Origin: Straminergon stramineum
Lineage: Eukaryota; Streptophyta; Bryopsida; Hypnales; Calliergonaceae
Reading direction: 5' to 3'
Assembly: GCA_963920665.1 (NCBI GenBank)
Contig: OY987271.1
Location: forward strand, 3,040,501-3,104,500
DNA: 64,000 nt
In this document: piece by piece, positions 13,155 to 25,139 of the stretch
Layout of the letters: the number at the start of each line of letters is the position of its first letter
How positions within the stretch are numbered: the stretch's first letter is position 1
Notes under the pieces: model-generated
What the model was told of the DNA's origin: nothing
Seen by the model: only the letters and a program-made list of their open reading frames with translations
Database searches by the model: none
Program-made: the position numbers and the translations under genes

Positions 13155-14107
13155 TTAACCCCTAAAGGACCAAATGGTGTTTTTTGGCAACATAGCAATT
13201 TCGGGCAGCTCACTACGAATGGAATTTTTCTTTTTTTTCTTTGAAATTTTCACACAACATGTGCCCGAGGAGTAGCTTTAAGACCCAACAATTTTCATAA
13301 CTTTTGAATACATGGTTAAAAAGTTATTGTATGATATGTTGTTTTCATTGCTTGGCAGGTAGCCTGGGCAGCAAAAAAAACTTCTTTAAAAATCACTTTT
13401 TTTTAAAATAAAAATTTGAAATTTATTTTCCTGATTTATATGCACATGGAAAGCTTTGAATCATTCCATTTTGATTTATGAGATGAAAGTTATGAAGAGT
13501 TTTAGTTGTGGGTAGTTTGTAGGTAGTAATGGAATCTCTACTCTAAAATAAACTTTGAAGATCTTTATTTAACTCAATTTTTAATATTTTTGAAAAAAAA
13601 TAAAAACATGAAGTGTAGATTGTTTATTAAAGCAATGTAACCATTGGGATTGGCATTTTTCAATTCCATAAACATATTATTAACAATTTAGTATTTTGAA
13701 CCATTCTCTACTTCTTTCTACTTACTATTTTTTTCCTATATGTTGTACAACTCCAAATGATCTAAAAATTTTCAAGCATGTAGCCAACATGACTTGAAGA
13801 ATGAATCTAAAGAGTTACAACCATTTGGGGCATTTTTTCATAATGATATGGCCTTGTGAAGTTCATCTGCCCGGATTTTTGCAGGGCCTAAAAATGGCTT
13901 TTTGTCACTTTAAATGCTAATATCTTACAATCCAAACGGTGGATATTTCTGAAATCTTTACCACATCTTCCCAAACCAGCGTACTACAAGATCCTATGGT
14001 TACAATTGTCCAAAAATGTATTTTTTCTAAAATTTGATACTTGTACTAGAGATGACAATTTTGGAGCATTTTTGGTGAAAACATAGTCAAATACCTTTAG
14101 GGGTTAA
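13155..14107 (+). mobile_element. piggyBac-like non-autonomous element, family P1 (copy 1)
   Basis: The element of 953 bp is bounded by TTAA on both sides. Its ends are TTAACCCCTAAAGG and the exact inverse CCTTTAGGGGTTAA. A TTAA target duplication with CCC-starting TIRs is the hallmark of the piggyBac superfamily. The interior aligns with the 34950-35884 copy (GTGTTTTTTGGCAACATA near the left end, TGGTGAAAACATAGTCAAA near the right). No transposase ORF is present. Confidence 0.82.
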
Positions 14108-14903
14108 GCCTCCGTTTGAACTATTCTGTTCAAAATTGCAAAGATATGCCTTAGATATAAGACCAAATCTTCAAGGTCAAGATTTTATACATCATGTATC
14201 GTCGTCATGAGGTCAACATATACAATTATGTAAACATCATTGAGAGCTTTATAGTCTAGAAAAGGTGCATTGTGAGTCTTGTATGAATGAAGAAGGCAAA
14301 AAAAGAGTGCAGTATTTGCATGTATCTGTGACATTTGAACTCACTACCAGTTTGATAAGGTTGCGATGTGTCATTGTGTAAATGTATAATTAATTTTGAA
14401 GGTGTATGCAGATCATGATTCCTTAGGGTGGCCAATTGCGTTGTCAAACTGGCTTGTACTACTTGAGCACGAGAGAGTTGCAAAGAATCAGCAGAAAAGT
14501 GGGCAAATTGTCTATAATCAGTAGAATGGCGCTTCATCAGCAATGAAGCGAGAAATCGAGAACTGGTCTAACGATAGCTTGAAAGCCATTGTGAAAGGAA
14601 CCAATCTTCTTAAACTTCATAACAATTTTGCATAGGTTGCATGGAGATTTTTATTTGTTTAATTTTACTCAGTTTTTGACCAATACGTGCAATGTTCTTC
14701 ATTGATTTTTTGATGATATAAAACCAGGCCAATCTAAATTGTTTTTTCACAATATGATCAATTGATTTGGACATTTGAAAATCATTGATCTTTGGTCCTG
14801 AAGGACCAAGTGATTTAACGTGATGCAGATGTACTTAGTTTGAGCTCACACTACACCTACACGATTTCACAAGGAAAATATTTATGTGAAGCCAAAAACC
14901 TAC

Positions 14904-15283
14904 CTTGGGAGAGTTGAACTCTACGAATGCATAATGCTTCAATTTTCCTATCTGCAAATACAACGGATAAAAATGAAAAACTTTCTCCAGCATTTGGTCA
15001 CATGTAAAAGATCATAAAAATAAAGGCATGAGATTTTGCAAAATTTGCCTCTAGGACAAATTCTATTGATGAAAATATTTGTACAACAAACTGACGTAAA
15101 TAAACTTCATCAGCTTTGAGGAAAATCTTATGCACTCCACTAGAAACACACTTGGAAGTGTGGGTCGACTTCAGACCCCCCAAACAATGCCTAAATCTTC
15201 AAAATGATTCAGAATTCAAATGATGACTTTCTTGTTTCGAGAGAGACGAAGTCGCTTCATATCGCCAACTTGATTGAAGAAAC
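14904..15283 (-). pseudogene. Fragment of a NIFK/Nop15-like nucleolar RRM gene (two exons)
   Basis: Two minus-strand exon-like pieces match the second half of the RRM of nucleolar NIFK/Nop15-type proteins. Piece 1 (15283-15228) follows a TTCTGATAG acceptor and reads FFNQVGDMKRLRLSRNKK. Piece 2 (14951-14904) follows TATTTGCAG and reads IGKLKHYAFVEFNSPK, which contains the RNP1 motif KHYAFVEF, then a GTAGGT donor. Known NIFK reads FSQFGTVTRFRLSRSKRTG then SKGYAFVEF. The RNP2 exon upstream and the VAKIVAETMNNYL part downstream were not found on this strand within 1 kb. The donor after piece 1 (GTCATC) is weak. I therefore call a truncated gene remnant, not a working gene. Confidence 0.6.
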
Positions 15284-15341
15284 CTATCAGAAAATTGGAA
15301 AGCAGAATTATGAAATGCAAAAACTATTTATCCACAATAGA

Positions 15342-15611
15342 TTAACAAAAAGTGTTTTCTACACTTGCTCTATCACAAATGGTATACTTGGATTGCAAGA
15401 GGTTACTTGCAGCTTGCCTTGCTAAGTCGTACGCATCAAATTGTCGATACACCCAATGAGGCCAGGCAGTGCACTGAGCCCTAAATTTCCATTTCCCTAC
15501 ATTAGACAATGACAGAGTGGCTTTCAAAGAACGAGCGGGCAGCGTAGTAAGCGACACTTGCAACTTCTCTTCCTATTTGGTGAACTGCGCAAGCCTCTAT
15601 ACTAACGCCAT
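15342..15611 (-). pseudogene. Decayed ORF, start context kept but two early TAG codons
   Basis: A plant-like leader (AAACCCTAAACC before ATGGCG) precedes an ORF starting at 15611. Codons 5 (15599-15597) and 13 (15575-15573) are TAG; both could derive from CAG by C-to-T. The same frame then stays open to 15342, including TAWPHWVYRQFDAYDLARQA. A possible GTATAC donor is at 15387. GC content is higher than in the surrounding repeats. I do not recognise the family. It could be a dead paralogue of a gene elsewhere, or the first exon of an unrelated gene next to the RRM remnant; the phases of the two do not join. Confidence 0.4.
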
Positions 15612-15849
15612 GGTTTAGGGTTTGCCAAATCCGCAAAGAATTTCTCATAATTCACCCCAAAACCCTAAAAATATCATCTCCCTCGCAGCGGCTTTCTCAA
15701 GATACTCCACTACGAGTTGCAAATTCCCGTCACGCAAAGCCAAATCCGCACGCAATCCAAAAAAAACTAAAATCTCATCGCCCTTGCATTAGATTGTTAG
15801 ACCCACCTTGTGAAATCCCTGCATCTCCTTAAGCTTCGTCAAATTCCTA

Positions 15850-16320
15850 AAAGGAACTGTTGCTTCTAAAGTGCGACTTTGCACAGTGAGTTTTCCGATC
15901 TCAACGTTCCCAGTGTTCCCAGTGTTCGTCACCGCATTCCGGAGATATCCCCGAAGTTCCCCCGTTAGGGGAGCGTAAGCGTCTCCTAACGGGGCCGATA
16001 AAAAATTCAAAAAATTCCCAAAAAAAAAAGCCATTTTTGTAGACAAGCCTGCTTTCACATTGCACCAAAAATTTCTTCAAAAAGAAATTTCTACCCAAAA
16101 AATGTGTGCAAACAACGGTCACTTTGGCCTCATGTAGACATCTCATGCAAAGTTTTTTTGCAAAAAACTCTTCATCTCTCATTGAAACACAAGTACAACT
16201 CCAACTTCTCCAATTTATGGCTTCCAATTCACATTTTTGGGTACAACTTTGGCTCAAAACCCCCCAAAATGGCCAAGGTAGACACCCAATTGGGGGCACT
16301 TTAAAAATAGTAAATTAATT
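15850..16320. other. GC-rich island with a strong hairpin, then AT-rich unclassified DNA
   Basis: CCCGTTAGG (15961-15969) pairs with CCTAACGGG (15985-15993) around a 15-nt GGAGCGTAAGCGTCT-like centre, forming an imperfect palindrome of 33 bp. Just left, GTTCCCAGT occurs twice in tandem (about 15905-15923). Long ORFs here have no recognisable content. It may be the end of a transposon, but no partner was found in the window. Confidence 0.5.
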
Positions 16321-16329
16321 TTCTTAAGA

Positions 16330-16490
16330 CCCCAAAAAATAAAAAATGTGTGAGACTTTTATGTGTACCTTCATTCCAAATTTCAAGACAAATGGATTTA
16401 CGATGCAAAAGTTATGAGTAAAAAACCACATGTCCAAGGGCAAGGGGACAAAAAATAGGACAAGTGTTTCTTGCAATCACACTCATATGA
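16330..16490 (+). repeat. Partial copy of the TGATTGCAAGAAA-ended element
   Basis: It resembles the right part of the element at 40646-41360: a CAAAAGTTATG-like stretch, a GGACAAAAAATAGGACAAGTG-like stretch, and the terminal TTTCTTGCAATCA. No matching left end is nearby. Confidence 0.55.
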
Positions 16491-18109
16491 GTATGAATCT
16501 CCCTTGCAATTGAGGGTTTATTCATATTAGAAAAGGAAATTAAACCTTACAGATACTTCTACATACTTATTACATTATATTTGTAAGGCAACTTCTACAT
16601 ACTTGTTGCATTAAAGCACCAATATTCTAAGGGTGCAGTTAATAGGTACTAAAAAACAATTAGAAGGTTTAGAATGAAATTTTGGAGGTGCCCTATTATT
16701 GTTCATTTGATTGCAAACACAATGACATTTGCAATATTATGGCACTTCCATCAAGCTAGAAAATATTCTATCTTTAATCCATCTATATTTTATTTCATTG
16801 ATATAAAACATTCATTCTTTTTATTATAAAGTTGTGAATGAAAGTGGAGTCATGACTAAATTATATATAAAGAACAATTTTAATTTTTAAAGATATAGTG
16901 CCACCTAGGAACTGAACTACTAAAGGTCCATACAAGATCTTTTCTTACATACATACATGTATATATAATACTCCGTATTACTTCTATTCTTTTACAATTA
17001 CATGAGGGCATGATGTAATACATTAGATGTAGAGCACCCAAAAACCATGACAACATTGAAGGCCCAAAACTTAGAACAATTCTTGCACAAGTAGTTTTCC
17101 ATCAAATTGGGAGTACTTACCATTAAAAATTTCTTAAAATTTCACTCATTATTATATAAAATATGTCTTTTGATTCAAATTACTTAATCTCCATAAAACC
17201 ATCACAATTTTTCACCTTTAGATTCCTATAATAATTAAATGCATTGATTTGGCTCATTAGTCTCCTTGGCCTTATACATCTATGATTTTACTATTTGGTG
17301 ATTACTTGGGGCTATTTCTCTAACTATTGAAGACAAAACAAGAAGCTAAGTACAAAGTCTAGTCGACAAAGATTCAAACATTCATGTCAATTTTTGGAGG
17401 GGGAGATAAGAAATTCAAATAAAGACTTTTACCAAATACATTCAATTTATTTTGTCTACATAACAAAACTAACACTATTTTTTAAAAATCTCTTCCCTTT
17501 TGCCTTTTACAATTTGAGCATTTCGAAGCATTTTGAAAAAGATGAGGTGTGACATTATGCAATTAATAAAATATTTTATTTTAAATTTCATATTTTGTGA
17601 AATGTTTGATTCAAATTCCATTGAAACAAAAGTAATAAATCACTTTCAAGTCAAATCATAAACTCCATAAATTGCAATTACAATAAGGCTTTGTTTGTTA
17701 AATTTTAGCCTACAAATTCAAATATGTCTTGTACTTGAGAATTTGGAAGCATATTTTATGCCATGAAAAACACATTTCTAGATGCTTACTAAGTGTATTA
17801 TATTTAAAATATCTTATTGAAAATTTTGCAAAATATTGCAACTTCTAAATTAGCTCTATATGTGATTAACACAATATTATACACTCTTAAACCTTTCATA
17901 GTCTTTTAAAAACTTCTCAAGAAACTTTCAAAGTCATATAAAACCCTCCTTAATTTTACATAATCTTTTAGAACCTTTTACAATCGTATACAACATTTCA
18001 AAACTTTATACATGTAGATCTCTTGAATCTACTCTAGTTCTTTATAAACATTCATAAATGACTGTAGAAAACTTGTAGGTTTAGAAAGGACCTCTAATTG
18101 GGCTAAATT
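16491..18109. other. AT-rich intergenic DNA, nothing recognised
   Basis: There are no ORFs of note and no paired TIRs recognised. Confidence 0.45.
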
Positions 18110-19060
18110 AAACACACTACTAAATTCATTTGGATGGAATTGGATATAGCAGTGGAATAAGGTGATCTTATATGTGATATAAAAAATAATTCTCAAGTCA
18201 ATAATGGATGTTAAGATAGGATTAAATTAGGTTTCTGGAATTATAATTATTTGACTTCCATATTTTTTTGAGGAGGACCAAAATCTTTTTTAAAAGCTTG
18301 AGTTTCTTCAAAAATCATCTAGTGGTGCAAGATTTTGAAAATCTTCTTGGGTTTGAACATTGTTTCTTTGCCACTTCACATTACCACTTTGTGACTTTAT
18401 ATTTCCTCCTTATGTGAGTTCCTAGCTTGTTCCATTTTTTTGTATAATATAGTTTCATGATGGTCAAGTCTTGTGAAGAGTGAAAGCTTCAACCTTGAAT
18501 TTTTTGGCAAGTATTATAACCATAGTTTGCAACATGTAGTCTTTTCACCAAATACTAATTAATTAAGAACGAACAAACCTTGTGACCAAGGTAGTTAGTA
18601 AAAAATAATCTAATTTTTGGATGATTAAGTTAATTTTTTATTTTAATTTAGATTATTATATAAAATCATTTTTGGAGACTTTTAGTCCCCACAACCTTAA
18701 TTATTTGAATTTCTTTGGATGAAATTGAGTTTAGCAATGGAATGAGGTGCTTTTGCTATACATGTCTTTTGTATGTAAATGTAAGTTATGTAACTTATAA
18801 AAAATTCAATACAACATAGGACATGAAATTTGGTTTTCTAAAATTTTGATATTTTGACTTCTAATTACTTTGAGGGAGGGCCAAAATCTTTTATAGAAGT
18901 TCAATTTTCCACAAAAATCACCTAGTAGGGCAAGATTTTGAAAATTTTATTGGATTGAAGATTGTTTCCATAACCTTTCAAGTCATTGTTTTTCATATCA
19001 CTACATATATGTCATATTCTTTTGTAATGTACTTTTGTGAGGGTCGCATATTTTGATTTA
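18110..19060 (+). repeat. Diverged tandem duplication, two units about 590 bp apart
   Basis: Unit 1 (about 18110-18370) and unit 2 (about 18700-18975) share CATTTGGATGGAATTG-like text, GAGGACCAAAATCTTTT, and GGGCAAGATTTTGAAAAT. They are strongly diverged and non-coding. Confidence 0.6.
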
Positions 19061-22000
19061 TATATCTAGAAGGAAATTTAGACTTTTGACACTTTAATTG
19101 ATAATGACTAGATGAACTATAGTCTTGATTTAATAATTTAATCCTTCAATGTCTATTATCCATTTGGGGATTTTTAATCATTTTTGTTATACATCTTTGT
19201 ATGAATATATTATTTACCTCAATTTCATCAACTTATTCATAAAATGGTTTGTCATCTTCTGAAAATTCAAGAATTGTCTTGGATGAATAAGATTGTATTT
19301 GATGAAACATGGACTTGAAGCACTTTGTTCATCATCCATTCATCCAAAATATGACTGTCAAAGTGCATAGGGTTTAAATTCACATTTTGAAACAACATAT
19401 GAAACATACAACTCAAAGCATGCAATAGGCATGTGTAGATATGTAACTTCAATTCAATGATATATGTGGTTATGGAACTTTAGGTAGCAAGACATTTATT
19501 TTTAGAATGAAAGGGGAGCAAATTTGTATTGAAATTTTCATTTTCCAATGAACAAAATGGAAGGTAAAACCTTTCAAAGTAGGCACATTCCATGAAAGAC
19601 AAAGTAAAATATTTATTAGTCACTTGAAGGAAAAATACTAATGTCAGTAGGTCACTTGAAAGGGAAGCTTCTGTTTTTAAGTCATTATCTAAACATGTCA
19701 TTGAAGGATAGAATTTTCTATACAACAAATAAATTTTGGTGATACATAATTATTTTCATCATCAACATTATTCATAATAACATTTGCTTCAATATCATCG
19801 TGAATGAAGAAATGTTGCAGTAGATTGGCTAGCCATTTCTTATGCACAAGTAGCAAAAGCTACATTTTGTGCATCCTTTTGGAAAAAAGACTATTTGAGA
19901 TCCTAGGAGCAACTTTGGTAAAATAGGTGATTGTAGATTTGTTGCAATGCATGCTTCCTAATTAATACAATTGAACTTTGTCTATTTGCCGAGAGAAATA
20001 TTGCAACCTAAGCTACTCAAGAAATATAATTTTTTTTGTGGTAATCAAAGTGATCAAAGTAACAACCTAACTAGGGTCTATAGGAAAAATCAATTACATT
20101 GAATAAGGGGGGTGAATGTCACTTTTGTACTACGGCACTATGTATTGTCAGTGAGTGTTTGGTTGACACTTCTACCTTGATCAACCTCATCTTCTCAGTT
20201 GTTTTCAACTATCCTTTTCCAAACAAGCACTCAGATTCATCTAAATAGACACTACTAGTTGATAATGCATTGTTGGAGTTGTATAAACAATTGGCTTGTC
20301 AAAAAAATTGTTAGTCTCCAATAGCTATCATTGTAAAGAGCACTTCAAATAAAAGATATAAAATATACACTTGTTGAGGCTAGCACTCACTTCCACCTAA
20401 ATAGACACTACCAATTGATAAATGTGTTTAGGAGCTCTATAAATATTGGTTTGTGATTGCAAAGTCAAACTTTGCACAATTAATTACTACCAATACATAA
20501 ATCACTACCAATAGATTGTTCTATATTTATGTATGTGTACCCAGTATACAACTCACTTATATTCAAAACAACTCAAATTTGTTTCCAACATACTCTCAAA
20601 TTCATTTCCAATGTATACTCAATTTTGTTTCCAACATATTTTGGATTCATTTGAATGTTCTTGAAGTGAGGAGTTAATGAGTTACATTCTAGAAGAGACA
20701 AAGCACTAACATGAAAGGGAAGGTAAAGTAGGTTGTGCGAAGACTAACCCACTCCAAATCATCTTTTAGCCCTTATCCGTATGTGGAGTCAAAAGTGCCT
20801 CAAAGAAGATTTCAAATGCAAAGATTTTTTGATGAAGGGCCAATATTTTTCATCCAATTCTTTTTAAGTTCTTTGAATGTGCTTGTAATGTGAGGTTGTC
20901 TTTTGAGTGGATAGTGAGGACAGGTATCCACCCACAAGACAGTGGGATTGGGTTTTTAAAATTTTATTACTCCTCTTACCAATTTTTTTTTGAAAAAGCT
21001 ACTACCATGCTTATTTATATTTTTGATGAGTAGTTTATTTGGCAAACAATATGGGTTATATCAACATATTCAATACGTATTAAGTAATTAGTATGTATAC
21101 ATTACACATTATGTATTCAGTACGAAATCAATGTGTAATTAGTATTCAATAGTCATTTTCCGTATCCGTATACATATACATATGGTATACATATGGTATC
21201 ATAATATTCGTATCAAGATCAACGGCAGAGAAGGGGGGTGTTTTTATTTTTTTTCAAAAACAATCAATGGCTACTAATTTTTTGGGGGAGGGGGGGGCTA
21301 ATTAATTGAGCAGGAATTGGACTAAATATATCCAAGTAGAACAAGAAGACGAGAAAATGCAATCAAAATCATAGAAAACAAGATTACAAGGATTGACTAG
21401 GTGTAGCCAAAATTTCATACTTTTTGAAGCTAGTTGAATATTTCAACACCTATAACATATGAAAATCTTTGAATTATGCCCTATCGAAAGATATGTGTGT
21501 AGTTTCTTTGTCATTGATGGAAAGCATGAGAAAGAGACTACACTCATATCTCTCCTAAATCATATCAGATAATTTCACCATAATTTTTTAGTGCTTGCAC
21601 AATACATTGGATAATCTTTGATATGATTTCATGAAATAAAATATAGTTTCTATTAAAAAGTGAAATAACTTTTCTATTACATAAACAAAAGAGGAAAGCA
21701 ATACAATTAAAAAATGAAGAAATTAAGTCACATCAAACACCTAAGATCTTGAATTTTCTATAAAATACTTCCTTGCCCCAAACAACTTTTTCAACCTAAA
21801 TAATGGGTAACTAGATCTAGTATTGCATTATAGCTCACCCATGAGTTCCCCTCGCATTATCCCCTCCCTATAAGCATCCTTGTCATCCATCAAAACAAAA
21901 CTTTGTCCTTTCAACTTCCATTAGGCATTCTCTGTAATAAATGAATACTAGGCATGGCAAGAACTTCTCCAACCTAAATAATGGTTGATAAGATTCAACT

Positions 22001-22100
22001 ACTGTTCACTCTTGTGTTTTCTTTGCATCCTCCTTTTCAATAACTGTCTTTTTCATGTACATATGTCCCATCAAGACAAGATATTGTCCTTTCAACTTTC
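19061..22100. other. AT-rich repeat-bearing DNA without a gene
   Basis: The part at about 20060-20240 is a decayed relative of segments at 36590 and 52060. At 21160-21205 there is a CATATG/GTATAC-rich low-complexity stretch. At 21279-21297 there is a G-run on the plus strand. No gene is supported. Confidence 0.45.
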
Positions 22101-22475
22101 ATAAGTTACTTGCTCCTAAATAAATGAATATTGGCCATGACATGATTATTCAATGAGCTTTTTTTTTAATCCTTTGCTTATCATATAATGTGGATTTACT
22201 TAGAGGTCATAGGTAACTCATTCCTTGTACAAAGCACAAACCCATATTCAAATTTTAGTAGAAAATGATATACAATATGTTGATCTAGATAATAGACAAT
22301 AAGGCCTTCTTTCTAAAAAAAATATAGAGAGAGATCATATCTTTCAACAATTTAGATGTTCTCAAGGTACAAATTACTCATCACCTTTGAAATTAAATGA
22401 TTTAGTGAATGTAGTAAATGAAGTGTCATGTAGTACATAAAAAAACTTTAATTAGTTATCAATCATCAAAGTTGT

Positions 22476-23006
22476 CTATTCGGTAGGAGAATCAAGACGT
22501 CGACCCACAGCATCCTTAACATCGTCGGTGATGATCTTGGCCATGATAGCTTGTTGCTCCATCATAAACTTCTGGAATCGCTCCTCCTTCTCCACGTTCA
22601 TCTTCGCCATTGCAACTTGCTACTCCACCATAAACTTCTGGAGCCGCTCCTCCTTCTCCTTGTTCATCTTGGCCATCCTCTTGAGCACATCATTCTTGGG
22701 CTTCTTGCACCATGTCTTCATGAACTCAATTCCTTGATACAATTCCCGGAACTCGCCAATGGCTTCCACAACATTATCCATACATCCTTCAATTATGTCG
22801 TGGGTCTAGTCATTATTGAACTTGCGTTTCTTGCAATAGATACAACACTTGTTCCGCCCACACTTACATGTTGATGTCTTCAAACCCAAACTTTTCCACA
22901 CTCAAAGGCAAACCTCCCAAGGATGGTGTTGCATTTCCTTCTGTCATGGTGGTTGAATTAGAAAGTTCTAGATAGTTTAGATCAGTGGGTCTAGAGGCTT
23001 CTCCAT
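22476..23006 (-). pseudogene. Decayed copy 1 of the coiled-coil gene at 58665
   Basis: Full-length relative of the 58.7 kb gene. The ATG is at 23006 and the terminal TAG at 22478-22476. It is broken by a 2-bp deletion in the region matching residues 66-73 of the intact protein. It is also broken by an in-frame TAG where the intact gene has TGG (W91), and by a TAG replacing CAG in the first coiled-coil repeat. Both stop changes can arise by C-to-T on one strand. The two 22-residue coiled-coil units are present, but only one of the two Cys-rich units is. The CT-rich leader and a long 5' flank are also shared with the intact locus. Confidence 0.88.
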
Positions 23007-23239
23007 AGTTGTAGCTTTGAAGCTTTGAAGGATGAGGAAGAGAGGGAGGGAGAGACAAAGAGACATTGTTAAAATTGTAGTAGGAATCATACACCACTTT
23101 GGTAGTATTTCTACTCTATGAGTAAGACATTTCACTAACTCAAATGTACAAAATTTCAATCTTCCAATATTAATTGGGTGCCGCCAAAATGGATGGTACA
23201 ATGTCTGCGAGATGGAAACTTTCTCCAAGTTCCTTGTTG

Positions 23240-24780
23240 CTAAGCTTACTAAAAGAATGCTAAATTTTGTTGAATTCTTGTGTATCATATCATGACTTGA
23301 CCTTAGGTTTTTATTAATTACTTAATGTTATAATCGAGTTTTTATACAAGGTTAAGAAAAAAGTATTGAAATTTGTGGAAAATGATTAAGAATTGTGTCA
23401 AAAACTCTTTTATAAAGGGCCAGTGTTGGAAGGGTTTTGAATTGGTGTCCAAAGTGATGTAGCTTGTAGTGGCCTATTGACATTCAATATACAATAAGCT
23501 CACTAAAAGAATGCTAACTTTTGTTGAATTCTTGTATATTGTAGACAATAGAAAATGACCTTAGGTCTTTATTAATTAATTCATGTCAAAATTTTATTTC
23601 TATAATAGGGTAAGAAACAAATAGTGAAATTTGTTGAAAATGATTAAGAATTGTGTCAAAAACTAAATTATAAAGGATGAGTGTCAGAAGGGTTTTGAAT
23701 TGGAGGCCAAAATGACATAGTTTGTTGTCGCTTGCTAACATTCAATATATATTCAAATGAGTTTGGCCAATTATTAAAAAGAAAAAGAACCACTACTTTG
23801 AATCATTAACAATACAATTAAAACACGTTACATAGAGACCACTTCCACGCATGCTTATTAAACAAAATTATAATAATTAAACCATTTTAACTTTCATAAT
23901 CTTCTTAAATTTGAAAAGACATGATATTTTGTTCACTGTGAATATATGACAATTTGTGAAATAATTACATTATTACATGATTATAAAACTGAAACCATCT
24001 TTAATCCATATAAATATAAACAAACTACCTTAGATGATAAAATATTTTTTTGTCATTGCAAAGACAAAGGCCAAGTTACACTACATTACTCTCTTATCCT
24101 TCAACATGATCATGCTTTCATAATTTAACCATGTAAAGTTGAAGATGACAAACAAAAAGTGTTTAAGGAATAAATTTCAAGGATCTTGAAATAACAAAGA
24201 ATGCCTCTTCTCTCTCTTCATCTAGTATTTGGATCATTTTGGAACAAACTACCTTGGTAGTAGGTCTTGTCCTTATAGGGTTCAACCATAGAAGGAAGTA
24301 AACCCCTATGACCAAAGTAAGTCACCAAAATATTCCAATTATTGAATCAATAGGTGCATTCTTTGTTTCCATAGTTAACAATGAAGTCATTGATTGGGTC
24401 TTTTAGTTCTACAGGATTAAGTAGAATGCATGAACTTTCTATTGTACTTTACAATTTTCAATTTGATGAATTTTAATTTTCAACTTGTAGCATCTATTTG
24501 AAACTACATGTGTGTATATTGTTTGTATTAGTGGTAGATCTTGTGTCTCTATCTTATTGCATTGCACAATATATTATAGGTTAGAATCTATGAAGGCAGC
24601 TTTGAATAAAAACCTTAAAGTAGACAAGCCTATTACCATGCACCTTGATTTGCAATCTGACTACCTTGGGGCCAATTCCAATAAGGGCACATATTTTTTA
24701 GAGGTGTGGTCTTGTTTCATGAGTCTAAACCAAGTAGAATTGTAATTTTTTGATCAAAATTGTAATTTCTTAGAACTTCT
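23240..24780 (+). repeat. Duplicated 5' flank of the coiled-coil gene family, copy 1
   Basis: This lies upstream (to the right) of the minus-strand decayed copy. It matches about 39960-42050 (+) and 58010-58640 (inverted). Markers are AAGCTTACTAAAAGAATGCT, GTGAAATTTGTTGAAAATG, and TGATCCAAATACTAGATGAA on the other strand. Inside it, a segment of about 255 bp is itself repeated (23240-23460 and 23495-23760). Confidence 0.7.
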
Positions 24781-25139
24781 GAAGTGGTCTACCCTAAAAT
24801 TACAAAATTTCCTATAAACTAGAATGACAAACATCCTAAAAACAACCTATAATTGCCATTCGATGTATTCTTTAGCATTTAAGTATTCACGAATTATGTA
24901 TTGACACCTAACCCTTAATGACATTATTTCACTGATTTTGTCAGAATTTAAAATAGATTTGGTTGATTTTCTGGCTAAGGTAGATTTTTTTTTTGATAGA
25001 AATGGAACAAAATTTCATTGCAAGGATAAAATATGCTAAGGCAGATTTAGATGTTTGAACGAATGGAATTGGGGCCAAATATAGGGTGACAAAATTAGGC
25101 TACAAATGAAATTGGGTTGGATAATGATCTTAATTAGAT

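Noticed and set aside
15901..16299. Minus-strand ORFs of 89 and 132 codons
   Set aside because: They cover a GC-rich hairpin and AT-rich low-complexity text with no recognisable protein pattern or splice context.
21279..21297. G-quadruplex candidate
   Set aside because: A nearly continuous G-run without four separated tracts of clear spacing; evidence is weak.
22528..22874. Plus-strand ORFs of 69 and 107 codons
   Set aside because: Antisense shadows of decayed copy 1 of the coiled-coil gene.
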